Assembly: GCA_964577275.1 (NCBI GenBank)
Contig: CAZNYR010000004.1
Location: forward strand, 1-64,000
Length of the DNA stretch: 64,000 nucleotides
Direction of reading: 5' to 3'
Source of the DNA: UBA2561 sp964577275
GTDB lineage: Bacteria; Bacteroidota; Bacteroidia; Cytophagales; Thermoflexibacteraceae
Shown piece by piece: positions 27,619 through 37,711 of the stretch; within the stretch, counting starts at the first letter, position 1; the number at the start of each line of letters is the position of its first letter. Both the position numbers and the translations under genes were made by a program. Below the pieces are notes generated by a model, which was not told the origin of the DNA, ran no database searches, and worked only from the letters and a program-made list of their open reading frames with translations.

Positions 27619-28842
27619 TTAATGACTTGGTTTCTCCTGAATCGGCATTTGTGCATGAAAATCTTGGAAAAAGCGTGTCGCATAACTTTCCATCAACTCG
27701 ATAATTCGTGCTTGTTGGTCACTTTTTAGGATAAATCCGACATGATGTTTCATTTGGTCTAAGTGCATCCAGATTTCGGGGTCATTGTAAGCAGAAGTAT
27801 CGGGATGTTCTTGTTTGGCTAATGACAACATCGTACCCGCATAATCATACTCAACTTCAGGCAGTTCGTAGGGCTGTCCCGTTACGACCGCCAGTTCAAT
27901 TTTAGCCCATTCTCTCCACAAATTAATGCCTGATGAGGCTTCGACCAAATCCGCCGTATGCGCTCCACCGACACGCGAGGCAGTTTCAAGGAAATAAAAT
28001 TCGCCTGTTTGGTGGTCTTTAATAAATTCGGTGTGCGATGCGCTGTATTGCAAGCCAAAACTTTTGATGAGTTGTTGGTGCAACTGCAGTAATTTTTTGT
28101 TGTCATCAGAGGCAAATTCGACCGTGTGCGTTCGGAAAATCCCGCCACCGTGTGCCACTTCCATCGGCGTATCCATGTATTTATTGGAGCGGGCAAAAAT
28201 GACTTCGCCCTCGTAAGTCAGGGCATCGACATGATAAACAGCACCGGGCGCAAATTTTTCCAACAAATAATAGCATCTTTCATCGCCTAATTTATGATGA
28301 ATCACGTTCCAGAGTTCTTCTTTGGAATGCACCTTGACGATTCCTGTGGCGGAGGCTTGCATTCTGGGTTTAATCAGCCAAGGGGCAGACACCGTATCGG
28401 CAAATTCATTAATTTGGGCATCATTAAACAACGAAATAAATGCAGGAACAGGAATGCCAGCGTCTTTGGCTTTTTGGCGCATCGCCAATTTATCCCGAAA
28501 CAATCGGGCGCGCGTTTCGCCCATGCCCTTCATTCGGAAATGCTCGCGCAGGGAAGCGGCTTTTTCGACATCGAAATCATCCAAAGCCACAATAAAATCA
28601 ATCGTGTGTTTGGCATAAACCGCATTTAAACCCTTATAAACCATATCCATATCCCAGCTTTCGCCTTCACCGGGGACATAGAAAAACTCATCAATACTTT
28701 CGTGAGGCCAGTTGCGGTCTTTGAGTTCTAAGCCCGTCAGCAATAATACACGACAGCCTAATTTTTTGGCTTCTTGCATGAATTCTGCGCCCTTAAAATA
28801 GCACGCCACACATAAAACGGTTTTGGGATTTTGTTCCGACAT
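27619..28842 (-). CDS. ATP-grasp enzyme
   Basis: 407 residues with the three-part ATP-grasp fold of carboxylate-amine ligases or carboxylases. After a PreATP-like N-terminal domain come FRDKLAMRQKAKDAGIPVP, PWLIKPRMQASATGIVKV, and the metal-binding region FYFLETASRVGGAHTADLVE. The substrate is unknown; neighbours give no hint. A minus-strand -7 box TATTTTTG lies about 60 bases upstream. Confidence 0.82.
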   Translation of the reverse strand: MSEQNPKTVLCVACYFKGAEFMQEAKKLGCRVLLLTGLELKDRNWPHESIDEFFYVPGEGESWDMDMVYKGLNAVYAKHTIDFIVALDDFDVEKAASLREHFRMKGMGETRARLFRDKLAMRQKAKDAGIPVPAFISLFNDAQINEFADTVSAPWLIKPRMQASATGIVKVHSKEELWNVIHHKLGDERCYYLLEKFAPGAVYHVDALTYEGEVIFARSNKYMDTPMEVAHGGGIFRTHTVEFASDDNKKLLQLHQQLIKSFGLQYSASHTEFIKDHQTGEFYFLETASRVGGAHTADLVEASSGINLWREWAKIELAVVTGQPYELPEVEYDYAGTMLSLAKQEHPDTSAYNDPEIWMHLDQMKHHVGFILKSDQQARIIELMESYATRFFQDFHAQMPIQEKPSH

Positions 28843-29442
28843 GGTTTTTTTAGTATTGGTTGTGTTAATATAATTTTATATTCTTCTGTTTTGGGGCTAT
28901 GGACTCAAAAATAGCATGGATTATTCAGTATTTGGCTTGATTTGAAGGCAATGATTTAGAAATTATCATCACCTTACCATGAAATACGAACTATTTAGCA
29001 TCACTTCACACAAAACAGGTTTTATACAATATTGTAAAATAACTACAAAAATGATAAAAAAAAGGACATAAAGCCAACGACAAACTAATTTTTTTGTGCC
29101 AAACCATAGTGATTTTGCGATAATTTTACTTTGGGATTTTGGTGAACCGCCAACGGCACTTTTTTTTATCCATAAAAATTTATCGTAATTAAGGTTTATT
29201 GAAGTAAATCCTTAGATTCTCCAATACCAAAGCCAACCCCCCAAAAAAAAGAATCTCACAAAAAATAAAACAAAACGCTATCAAAAATAGTAATAAGGAC
29301 GATTATACATTGTTCTTATTTAGATTAATTTTGAATAAGAAAACCAAAAGTTCGCTATTTTCGGTTTTAGCTCGTATCTTTGGGCGAATTTTTAGGCATT
29401 TTCGACCCTTTTTTTCGATAAATCCAAAAACAGACCTAAAAA
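28843..29442. other. 600-bp AT-rich spacer between divergent genes
   Basis: No gene is supported. It contains a 22-bp element (28889-28910) related at 20 of 22 positions to 33864-33885, which overlaps a minus-strand -7-like TATTTTTG, and a possible plus-strand -7 box TATCTTTG at 29375-29382 before sufB. No riboswitch structure was recognised. Confidence 0.6.
29375..29382 (+). promoter_or_regulatory. possible -7 box of the sufB promoter
   Basis: TATCTTTG fits TAnnTTTG and lies about 60 bases before the sufB ATG. TTCG at the position expected for the -33 element is only a partial match. Confidence 0.4.
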
Positions 29443-30888
29443 ATGGATAAAGACACGCAAATTTTAGAGGAATATACCCAATCAGAATATAAGTACGGAT
29501 TTGTCAGTGATTTTGAAACTGACCAAATCCCCAAGGGACTAAGCGAGGAGGTCATTCATTTGATTTCCAGTAAGAAAAATGAACCCGAATGGATGCTCGC
29601 CTGGCGTTTGGAAGCCTTTCAGAAATGGAAAGCAATGGAAGAACCCAACTGGGCAAACGTAACGTACCCCAAGATCAATTATCAAGATTTGATTTATTAT
29701 TCTGCACCCAAACAAAAGGCAAAACTCAATAGTTTGGATGAAATTGACCCCGAATTATTGGAAACTTTTGAGAAACTGGGCATTTCGCTCAATGAACAAA
29801 AACGACTCACGGGCGTGGCGGTCGATGCGGTCATTGATAGTGTTTCGGTCGCCACAACCTTCAAGGAAACACTGGGCGAATTGGGCATTATTTTCTGTTC
29901 CATGAGCGAAGCAATTCAAGAACACCCCGAATTGGTCAAAAAGTACATCGGTACGGTAGTGCCTCAAAATGACAACTATTTTACGGCTTTAAATTCCGCA
30001 GTTTTTAGTGATGGTTCATTCTGTTACATTCCCAAAGGCGTGCGCTGTCCAATGGAATTATCAACGTATTTCCGCATTAATGCCGCAAATACAGGGCAAT
30101 TTGAGCGTACTTTATTGATTGCTGATGAGGGAGCGTATGTCAGTTATTTGGAGGGCTGTACTGCCCCGATGCGTGACGAAAACCAACTTCATGCGGCAGT
30201 CGTAGAACTCATTGCGCTGGAAAATGCCGAGATTAAATATTCTACCGTCCAGAACTGGTATCCGGGCGATAAAAACGGAAAAGGTGGCATTTATAATTTC
30301 GTAACCAAACGAGGCATTTGTGCGGGTAATCATTCAAAAATTTCATGGACACAAGTCGAAACAGGCTCGGCAGTAACTTGGAAATACCCAAGTTGTATCC
30401 TGAAAGGTGATCATTCGGTAGGTGAATTTTATTCGGTCGCCATTACCAATAATTTCCAACAAGCCGACACGGGTACAAAAATGATTCATATTGGTAAAAA
30501 TACCAAAAGTCGGATTGTTTCAAAGGGTATTTCGGCTGGAAAAAGCCAAAATTCGTATCGAGGGCTTGTCAAAGTGATGCCACGCGCCGAAAATGCACGG
30601 AATTTCTCCCAATGTGATTCTCTTTTGATGGGCGACCAGTGCGGAGCGCATACTTTTCCTTACATCGAAATCGACAATAAAACCGCCCAAGTCGAACACG
30701 AAGCTACAACTTCCAAAATCGGTGAAGACCAAATTTTTTATTGTAATCAACGAGGCATCGATACCGAACAGGCAGTGGCACTCATTGTCAATGGATATTG
30801 CAAAGAAGTCTTGAATCAGCTTCCGATGGAATTTGCTGTCGAGGCTCAAAAACTTTTGGCATTAAGTCTGGAAGGAAGTGTAGGGTAA
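29443..30888 (+). CDS. sufB: Fe-S cluster assembly scaffold SufB
   Basis: 481 residues, full length for the SUF scaffold that works with SufC and SufD. Conserved blocks are VPQNDNYFTALNSAVFSDG, CPMELSTYFRIN, LEGCTAPMRDENQLHAA and AQVEHEATTSKIGEDQ. sufC, sufD and sufS are not next to it, although they usually follow in one operon; a terminator at 30913-30950 closes the unit. Cytoplasmic. Confidence 0.97.
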   Translation: MDKDTQILEEYTQSEYKYGFVSDFETDQIPKGLSEEVIHLISSKKNEPEWMLAWRLEAFQKWKAMEEPNWANVTYPKINYQDLIYYSAPKQKAKLNSLDEIDPELLETFEKLGISLNEQKRLTGVAVDAVIDSVSVATTFKETLGELGIIFCSMSEAIQEHPELVKKYIGTVVPQNDNYFTALNSAVFSDGSFCYIPKGVRCPMELSTYFRINAANTGQFERTLLIADEGAYVSYLEGCTAPMRDENQLHAAVVELIALENAEIKYSTVQNWYPGDKNGKGGIYNFVTKRGICAGNHSKISWTQVETGSAVTWKYPSCILKGDHSVGEFYSVAITNNFQQADTGTKMIHIGKNTKSRIVSKGISAGKSQNSYRGLVKVMPRAENARNFSQCDSLLMGDQCGAHTFPYIEIDNKTAQVEHEATTSKIGEDQIFYCNQRGIDTEQAVALIVNGYCKEVLNQLPMEFAVEAQKLLALSLEGSVG

Positions 30889-30912
30889 CACTCTATAAAT
30901 CAATGAAATAAC

Positions 30913-30950
30913 AAAAATCCCAAGCCCGAAAAAGCATTGGGATTTTTTTT
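30913..30950. terminator. terminator after sufB
   Basis: AAAAATCCCAA pairs with TTGGGATTTTT across a GC-containing loop, followed by further T. Convergent with the phosphatase gene that ends at 30965. Confidence 0.8.
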
Positions 30951-30964
30951 GTCATGTTGTGTTT

Positions 30965-33676
30965 TTATATTTCGATTCCCCAAACCGTAATATCATCCCG
31001 CTGTTCAGTGCCGTGCTGATGTTTGTCTAAGGCTTCGGTCATGATTTGAGCCTGCTCGTCCATGGTTTTCAGGACATTATTTTGCAAAATGCGTTCGAGT
31101 TTGTCCGTGCCAAACTTTTCTCGATGCAATCCATTTTGACTGATTAGCCCATCAGAGGTAAGATAAATTTTATCGCCCACATTCAATTCTAATTCCTGCT
31201 TGGTAAACAATACGTGCCGATGCTGAAATCCGCCCACCGATTTGAGGTCGCCTCGCAATCTTTGCAAACGCATATTGTGCTGTCGGACATAATAAAGGGG
31301 TCGTTTTGCACCACTAAACGTAATGGTAGTCGTTTCATCGGTATTTTTTTCGAGCATACACAAACATACATCCATGCCGTCATCGTTCACTTTTTGGTCT
31401 TGTTTGAGGGTTTGCGTAACGCCCGCACTCAATAATTCCAGCACATCAGGCGTACTGTATATTTTTTTCTGATTAATGATTTCGTTCAATAAATTATTAC
31501 CAATCATGGACATAAATGCGCCCGGCACGCCATGTCCCGTGCAATCAACAACTGCCACAAATACCTTGTCGGCTCGTTTTTCGGAAGCATCTCGAATGTG
31601 CGAAAGCCAATAAAAATCTCCCGAAACAATATCCTTCGGACGATAAATAATAAAGTGGTCGGTCAGTGCCTCGTTTATTTGCTTGGTGGTCGGCAGGCTG
31701 GCTTCCTGAATGGTTTGTGCATACCGAATACTGTCGGTAATATTTTTGTTTTTATTTTTGACATCTTCATAAATATTGGCATTATACAAAGCGATTGCGA
31801 TATACGAATCCAATGCCTGCAAGATTTCGGCATCCATTTCGGTATAGGCATTCTTTTTGGCACTTCGAGCCGTAACTACGCCAATGACTTTTTCCTCCAC
31901 GATGAGGGGCAGATAAATCAGCGAGCGAGGCATATCACGGGTAATTTTGTAATTAGAATCCGTAGGCAAATAATTAATCCATTCCTCTTCTAAATCATTG
32001 ATAATCACACGTTTACGATTATTTACACACCACGAAGATAACCGATAATTATCCGTAATCGAAACCGACCGATAAAGCGTTTCATCATTTTCGATAAATT
32101 CGATAAAATCCAATTTCTGTTCGGCTTCATTCAACACGCCTACGCCAAACATACTTTCGCCAATCAAAGAGGTAATATGTTGATTTACAGTCCGAACTAA
32201 AGTCTTAAAATCCAATGCCGCCGTGATTTCCTGTCCGATTTCGCTAATTTCTTGGATGTCGTGGAATGCTCGCTCGATTTTCTTTTTTTGCTCTTCGATT
32301 TCGGCTTTTTGGACAATAATTTCGTTCTTTTGCTTCTTAATTTGCTGAACAGTTCTGATGGAAATAAGCGTGATAATCAACAAGATAGCCGTAATCACGG
32401 AAAAAATAGCGATGTCTTTCAATAATTCTTTGCGGTAGCCCTCTTCGTTTTGGTGAATCACAGCGTCCATTTTATCAATGACTGCGTGTGTCTGCTCCTC
32501 GACCTCCTCAAAAGCCACGTCTGTTTCGATGAGTTCATGGCGTAATTTATCCAAATGTTCGGTTAATTTCTGACGCTGATTCTCCGTCAAACGGTCTTTT
32601 TCTAATTGCACTGTAATATCTTCGATATCATCCCGAATGTGCGTACTTTTTTCAATCAAAAGTTGTTTTCGCATCTCTAACTGATTGACGACCCGATGAA
32701 AATAAACCGCATAATTGGTTACGGAAGTATCCGTTTCGGTGGCGGGAATATCCTCCTCATCATTCAATGCTATCGGCTGTTCAGGGTCTTTGACATACAA
32801 ATACATATGATTGATGCGTTGGTCGTAATATTTATTGACAATCTCAAAACTATCGACCTGAAAATTCAATGCCATAATTTTTTGTATCTGATTATCAGAT
32901 AGATGCGCCTCAAAACGTCCTTGTTTATCCGTGCGATAGGTTTGCATATCCACCACCACATTTGCCTTTTCGACAGGCTCACTGCCTTCATTATACATCA
33001 CCACATGAAAGACCTGTTTGATTTCTCTGGCAATATCGGATTTCTCCTGATTTTCAGTAATTTCCGTAGTTTCAGTTCCGTTCGTATTATCCTGAAGCGC
33101 GTCAGTTTGTGGGTCAGATTGTATGGTAATTTCGGCAATTAATTTTTTATCTTTCTGACGTATTCGATAATCCGATGTGGCAATTTTTGAGCCAGCCACA
33201 ATAAAACCTTTGATTGATTTCTCATCCGCATCCGAAGGCAATAATATCACAAATTCGCCATCTTCGTTGCTTGTAGCAGGCTTGGCATCTACGCCATCTG
33301 CCACCACACGCATCCCTCTGACCGTTTTTCCGTTTTGATTCGTGATAGTTCCTTCTAATTTGATGGGCGGCAAGGCTTCCACGATAATATTGAGAATATA
33401 CGCATCAGGCTGAAAATCTTTGCTTTTTACCTGATATACGTTGCCTTTTTTCCGAACAACAATATTCTTCGGATTTGCCGAAGGAAGCATCATCTGAAAT
33501 ACTCCTTTGGCATCAGTCTTAAATATATCGCTATTATCCACTCGTATTTCAGCATTCTTTAATAGCATTCCATTCTCATCCTTAATTGTGCCTTTCACAT
33601 ACGGATTTTGGGCTGGTAATTCCGAAAAAAGAAGCGTACCAAGAAGTAAAAAAATAAATTTCAAGAGGTTTTTCAT
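30965..33676 (-). CDS. Ig-like - coiled-coil - GAF - SpoIIE (PP2C) sensor phosphatase
   Basis: 903 residues. A signal peptide (LLGTLLFSELPAQ) is followed by three carboxypeptidase-regulatory-like beta domains (GTIKDENGMLLKNAEI, GTITNQNGKTVRGMRV, and VEKANVVVDMQTYRTDKQG). A long coiled coil (~340-420), one membrane segment (IFSVITAILLIITLISIRTV), a second coiled coil, a GAF domain (~480-635) and a SpoIIE PP2C domain (VDCTGHGVPGAFMSMIGN ... RDDITVWGIEI) complete it. It is a homologue of the phosphatase at 18030 but with a different sensor end. Putative role: reading envelope status into a partner-switching pathway. Confidence 0.88.
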   Translation of the reverse strand: MKNLLKFIFLLLGTLLFSELPAQNPYVKGTIKDENGMLLKNAEIRVDNSDIFKTDAKGVFQMMLPSANPKNIVVRKKGNVYQVKSKDFQPDAYILNIIVEALPPIKLEGTITNQNGKTVRGMRVVADGVDAKPATSNEDGEFVILLPSDADEKSIKGFIVAGSKIATSDYRIRQKDKKLIAEITIQSDPQTDALQDNTNGTETTEITENQEKSDIAREIKQVFHVVMYNEGSEPVEKANVVVDMQTYRTDKQGRFEAHLSDNQIQKIMALNFQVDSFEIVNKYYDQRINHMYLYVKDPEQPIALNDEEDIPATETDTSVTNYAVYFHRVVNQLEMRKQLLIEKSTHIRDDIEDITVQLEKDRLTENQRQKLTEHLDKLRHELIETDVAFEEVEEQTHAVIDKMDAVIHQNEEGYRKELLKDIAIFSVITAILLIITLISIRTVQQIKKQKNEIIVQKAEIEEQKKKIERAFHDIQEISEIGQEITAALDFKTLVRTVNQHITSLIGESMFGVGVLNEAEQKLDFIEFIENDETLYRSVSITDNYRLSSWCVNNRKRVIINDLEEEWINYLPTDSNYKITRDMPRSLIYLPLIVEEKVIGVVTARSAKKNAYTEMDAEILQALDSYIAIALYNANIYEDVKNKNKNITDSIRYAQTIQEASLPTTKQINEALTDHFIIYRPKDIVSGDFYWLSHIRDASEKRADKVFVAVVDCTGHGVPGAFMSMIGNNLLNEIINQKKIYSTPDVLELLSAGVTQTLKQDQKVNDDGMDVCLCMLEKNTDETTTITFSGAKRPLYYVRQHNMRLQRLRGDLKSVGGFQHRHVLFTKQELELNVGDKIYLTSDGLISQNGLHREKFGTDKLERILQNNVLKTMDEQAQIMTEALDKHQHGTEQRDDITVWGIEI

Positions 33677-34189
33677 TGCTATTCAAATTTCTTATCAGAA
33701 AAATAAGCCTCTATTTTTATGCCATAAATTTGGTTTTTCTGATTTAATTGCTTCACGGATTTTTGTTATCATGGGCGCATCCCACATATTTTATCAAACG
33801 ACTCTCAAAGATAAGAGATTTAGCCAAAATAGATTCATTTGTTATCCACCGATTTCTACTTAATTTTTGGGCTATGGATTCAAAAGTGCTGTCATTACGT
33901 CCCGAAAAAAGAGAAATACAATCACAAACGCTTTTACTCCAATCTATGCCTATGGATACACTGTAATCGCTTGAAAATCAATTTTTTGTATCAAAATCAA
34001 ACGCCTCCTTACTTTTCGTCAGGTACTTGGTATTTATCGTTATTCGTAAAATTAAAAAAATGGTATTTTACAAAGAATTATCAAAACAAAAACAAGTTGA
34101 TGCCATGTTTTGCGTTAAAAATTTTTCAAAAGTCAGAAAAAAAACGTATGTTGGTTTTCAAATTTAGGTAAAAATAAACGCCCACTACC
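33677..34189. other. 513-bp spacer without a supported gene
   Basis: AT-rich DNA between divergent genes. Overlapping short frames show no family features. The 22-bp element at 33864-33885 is the second copy of the one at 28889-28910 (20 of 22 identical). Confidence 0.6.
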
Positions 34190-34681
34190 ATGAGAGCCGT
34201 TCAATTATTAGATTTTCAGGTTTTAAAAGCCACCCCAGAGGATACCACCAATTTGATGGATTTATGGGAAGAATTTAAGAAATATAACGAATTGTTGCAT
34301 CCCGCCAATAAATTAGTCGAAAATGCCCGCGAAGTCTTTGCCACGCATTTAAGCAAATTGATGCAAGACGATAACACCCTGATTCTGATAGCCAAAAGTG
34401 CGACCCAAGCCTATGGTTTTGCGATTGTTACGATTGTGGATTTCCACCCGATTTATGCCCGAAGCAAACGAGGCTTGATTACTGATATGGCAGTAACCAG
34501 CAAACATCGCCGAGCAGGCATAGGCAATGCCTTGTTGGATGCCATCGAACAACGCCTTGAAAAAGAGGGCGTTATGATGATTGAATTGCGAGTAACTTCC
34601 AAGAATTCATCTGCCAATCGATTTTGGCGCAAACACGGTTTTACCGATTATCGCAATGTCTTGATGAAAGATTTACAATAA
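34190..34681 (+). CDS. GNAT-family N-acetyltransferase
   Basis: 163 residues. The acetyl-CoA site is seen as GLITDMAVTSKHRRAGIGNA (motif A, R-x2-G-x-G), and motif B as ANRFWRKHGFTDY. The substrate cannot be predicted. No partner gene is adjacent. Confidence 0.85.
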   Translation: MRAVQLLDFQVLKATPEDTTNLMDLWEEFKKYNELLHPANKLVENAREVFATHLSKLMQDDNTLILIAKSATQAYGFAIVTIVDFHPIYARSKRGLITDMAVTSKHRRAGIGNALLDAIEQRLEKEGVMMIELRVTSKNSSANRFWRKHGFTDYRNVLMKDLQ

Positions 34682-34882
34682 TTATTGCGTGGGATGCGTG
34701 TCCGTTTGGCGCACTTTTTTTTGTCAATTTTTTCAATCCATCCAAAATTGACGAAAATACGGACTTTCTCGAAACTGCTCGTTTTTTCTTTGGTCAGATA
34801 AAACCTTTTCGATAATTTGCCTCGTTAAAAATTCCCACATCGGGAACGTGCTATTTATTTTACCTTAAAATCAAAAAATAAG

Positions 34883-37120
34883 ATGAAAAAAATCGTTACG
34901 GGATGTTTGGCGATGCTATCCGCTTTGGCGGTCGTGGCGCAAGAGGGCAAACACACGAACAAATTTGAGCAAATCGAACATCGCTCTGGCAATGATTACC
35001 GCACGGCATCGGGTGCGCCGGGACATCGCTATTGGCAACAACAAGCCAATTATTCCATCAAAGTCGAACTAAAAGAAGATACCAAAGAAATCGTAGGCTC
35101 TGAAACCATTACATATATTAATAATTCTCCTGATGAATTACGGTATTTGTGGCTTCAACTCGACCAAAACATACGGGACAAAGCGGCGGATTCTCGGACT
35201 ACGGCAACCCAAGCTATCCAAGAGCGGATGTCGCCGTATGCGATGGAAGGCATTATTCCCGATGATTTTGATGGTGGATTTCACATTCAGTCCGTCAAAA
35301 ATGAAAAAGGAACGGCACTCAATTATGTCATTAACAAAACGATGATGGCGATTGACCTGCCAACTCCCTTAAAATCAGGCGATTCCATCAAGTTTTCTAT
35401 CGCATGGGATTATCCAATCAATGATGTCATGAAGGGCGCACGCTCTGGATATGAGGCTTTTCCTGACGGAAACCATACGTATGCCATCGCTCAATTTTAT
35501 CCTCGAATGTGCGTCTATAACGACCATGGCGGCTGGCAAAACAAACAATTTTTGGGCAGTGGAGAGTTTGCCCTGACTTTTGGTTCGTTTCAGGTCGAAA
35601 TTACCGTGCCTGCTGACCATGTGGTCGGTTCAACGGGTAAATTAATCAATCCCGACAAAGTCTTGAGCCAAACCCAACGCCAACGCCTCAAAACTGCCGA
35701 AACTGCCACCGACCCCGTGATGATTATTACGCCCGAAGAAGCCGATAAAAACGCCCAATCCAAAGAAACAAACACCAAAACATGGATATTTCAGGCGGAT
35801 AGCGTGCGGGATTTTGCTTTTGCCTCATCCCGCAAATTTGTCTGGGATGCCATGGGCATAAAAGTCGATGGAAAAGACCAAATCATTATGGCGATGTCCT
35901 ATTATCCTAAAGAAGGAATGCCACTTTGGGATAAATATTCGACCCGTGCGGTGGTGCATACCCTCAAAACATACTCCAAATATACCTTCCCTTATCCTTA
36001 TCACAAAGCCATTTCCGTACACGTTACGCCTTGGAATTTGGGCATGGAATATCCCATGATTTGCTTTAATTTTGGAAGACCAATGCCCGATGGACAATAT
36101 AACGAAATCATGAAATATTATACTGTTATGGTAATAATCCATGAAGTAGGGCATAATTTCTTTCCCATGATTGTAAATTCGGACGAAAGACAATGGGCAT
36201 GGATGGACGAAGGACTTAATACTTTTATGCAATACCTCGCCGAACAGGAATGGTACGAAGGCGCATTGGATTCGAGGGAAGGACCACCTCATAAAATTGT
36301 CCCATACATGAAATTGGACAAAACATTAATTAGCCCAATTATGACCAATCCAGAACAAATCCAACAACTGGGTCCGAATGCTTACAGCAAACCCGCCGTT
36401 GCCCTAAATATTTTGCGAAATACCGTCATGGGAAAAGAATTATTTCACCGTGCCTTCAAGGAATATGCCACTCGATGGGCTTTTAAGCATCCCACGCCCG
36501 AAGATTTTTTCCGAACTATGGAGGATGCTTCAGGCACGGATTTGGACTGGTTTTGGCGAGGTTGGTTCTATACCGTTGATCATGTGGATATTGCCCTGTC
36601 AGGAATCAAACGCTATCATCTGACCGATAAAGAACCCGAATCCGAACAGCCCGCAAAAATCGAAGAAAAAGAAGACGAAACCAAAAAGAAAAAGAAGAGG
36701 AAAAAAGAAAAAGAACCTCAAATTCAGCCACAACCAAATGAAAATCAAGAGCCTTCACCAGATGATATCGAAACGTTTTATGCCAAACTTTCGCCACAAC
36801 AACAGGCACAAATCAAGGATGGTTTGAATTTTTATGAACTCACTTTTGAGAACCTCGGCGGATTAGTCATGCCGATTATTTTGGAAATTTCTTACCAGGA
36901 TGATTCCAAAGAACTCCTAAAATTGCCTGCCGAAATATGGCGCAAAAATGCCGAAAAAACGACCAAAGTTTTCGTCAGAGATAAGAAAATTACCAAAGTG
37001 GTCATCGACCCTTTCCTCGAAACTGCCGATACCGATTTGCAAAATAATTATTGGCCTAAAAAACTGATGCCCAACAAATTCAAGGAATTTCTCTTGAAAA
37101 AAGAACAGGCTGACGAATAA
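34883..37120 (+). CDS. M1-family zinc metallopeptidase, secreted
   Basis: 745 residues with a signal peptide (LAMLSALAVVA, cleaved near Ala-Gln). The zinc site is His420-Glu421-x-x-His424 (IIHEVGHNFFP) and, 18 residues later, Glu443 (WAWMDEGLNTF). An aminopeptidase N-like beta domain precedes it (about residues 30-240). A Lys/Glu-rich insertion (EDETKKKKKRKKEKEPQ, near residue 600) splits the C-terminal part. The GAMEN exopeptidase motif is not obvious (LGMEYPM is at the expected place), which is typical of this Bacteroidota subgroup. Confidence 0.9.
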   Translation: MKKIVTGCLAMLSALAVVAQEGKHTNKFEQIEHRSGNDYRTASGAPGHRYWQQQANYSIKVELKEDTKEIVGSETITYINNSPDELRYLWLQLDQNIRDKAADSRTTATQAIQERMSPYAMEGIIPDDFDGGFHIQSVKNEKGTALNYVINKTMMAIDLPTPLKSGDSIKFSIAWDYPINDVMKGARSGYEAFPDGNHTYAIAQFYPRMCVYNDHGGWQNKQFLGSGEFALTFGSFQVEITVPADHVVGSTGKLINPDKVLSQTQRQRLKTAETATDPVMIITPEEADKNAQSKETNTKTWIFQADSVRDFAFASSRKFVWDAMGIKVDGKDQIIMAMSYYPKEGMPLWDKYSTRAVVHTLKTYSKYTFPYPYHKAISVHVTPWNLGMEYPMICFNFGRPMPDGQYNEIMKYYTVMVIIHEVGHNFFPMIVNSDERQWAWMDEGLNTFMQYLAEQEWYEGALDSREGPPHKIVPYMKLDKTLISPIMTNPEQIQQLGPNAYSKPAVALNILRNTVMGKELFHRAFKEYATRWAFKHPTPEDFFRTMEDASGTDLDWFWRGWFYTVDHVDIALSGIKRYHLTDKEPESEQPAKIEEKEDETKKKKKRKKEKEPQIQPQPNENQEPSPDDIETFYAKLSPQQQAQIKDGLNFYELTFENLGGLVMPIILEISYQDDSKELLKLPAEIWRKNAEKTTKVFVRDKKITKVVIDPFLETADTDLQNNYWPKKLMPNKFKEFLLKKEQADE

Positions 37121-37144
37121 TTTTTGACGCTTTATATGATTATC

Positions 37145-37183
37145 ATTCCCTTTTGTAGATTTTTATATAAAAGGGAATTTTTT
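37145..37183 (+). terminator. terminator after the M1 peptidase
   Basis: ATTCCCTTTT pairs with AAAAGGGAAT across a 14-base AT-rich loop and is followed by a run of T. A TGATTATCA copy (37137-37145) abuts its left arm. Confidence 0.75.
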
Positions 37184-37260
37184 AACAATATATAAAATCT
37201 TAAACCACACTCAAAATATTAGAACGTACTATTTAAAATAATATATTAAACTAATTTGTT

Positions 37261-37698
37261 ATGAACTATTTATTTGATAATCAGTATCTTACTATCAAAG
37301 AGGAACAAAAAATTCCACAAATCATACACTGCGTTTGGAAGGGAGCTTGGTATGAACTTAACCAAGAGCTATTAGCTGCCCTAAATATCGTGTTGAAATA
37401 TGCCAAAATACATCGGACAAAAGTCATCTTATCTGATTGTATTCAACTTCAAACGGTTTCTCTTGAAATTCAGGAATATATCCAACACCAATGGTACACG
37501 GCTTTTGCAGATTGTGGATTGCTTGCCGAAATTGTCATTAGTCCCAAAGATTTATTAGGAGAATTAAGCATTGAATTATTATTTGAGGAAACTCAAAAAA
37601 CATCAAATATCATTTTGATTACCGTAAATACGCACGAAGAAGCCGAAAAAATAGCCCAGAATATCATCCAAAAACATAACACATTTCCTAAGCCATAA
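37261..37698 (+). CDS. hypothetical protein, possibly STAS/SpoIIAA-like
   Basis: 145 residues; not recognised with certainty. Alternating beta strands and helices (IIHCVWKGAWYELNQELLAAL, then IHRTKVILSDC, and WYTAFADCGLLAEIVISP) resemble the SpoIIAA-like group of STAS proteins in Bacteroidota. Such proteins could be substrates of SpoIIE phosphatases, two of which are in this window; that link is a guess. It converges on the beta-amylase gene with a 13-base gap. Confidence 0.5.
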   Translation: MNYLFDNQYLTIKEEQKIPQIIHCVWKGAWYELNQELLAALNIVLKYAKIHRTKVILSDCIQLQTVSLEIQEYIQHQWYTAFADCGLLAEIVISPKDLLGELSIELLFEETQKTSNIILITVNTHEEAEKIAQNIIQKHNTFPKP

Positions 37699-37711
37699 AT
37701 TATATGAATGA

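Noticed and set aside
28843..29442. Riboswitch or small RNA in the 600-bp spacer
   Set aside because: No conserved fold or motif was recognised; only promoter-like boxes and a short repeat.
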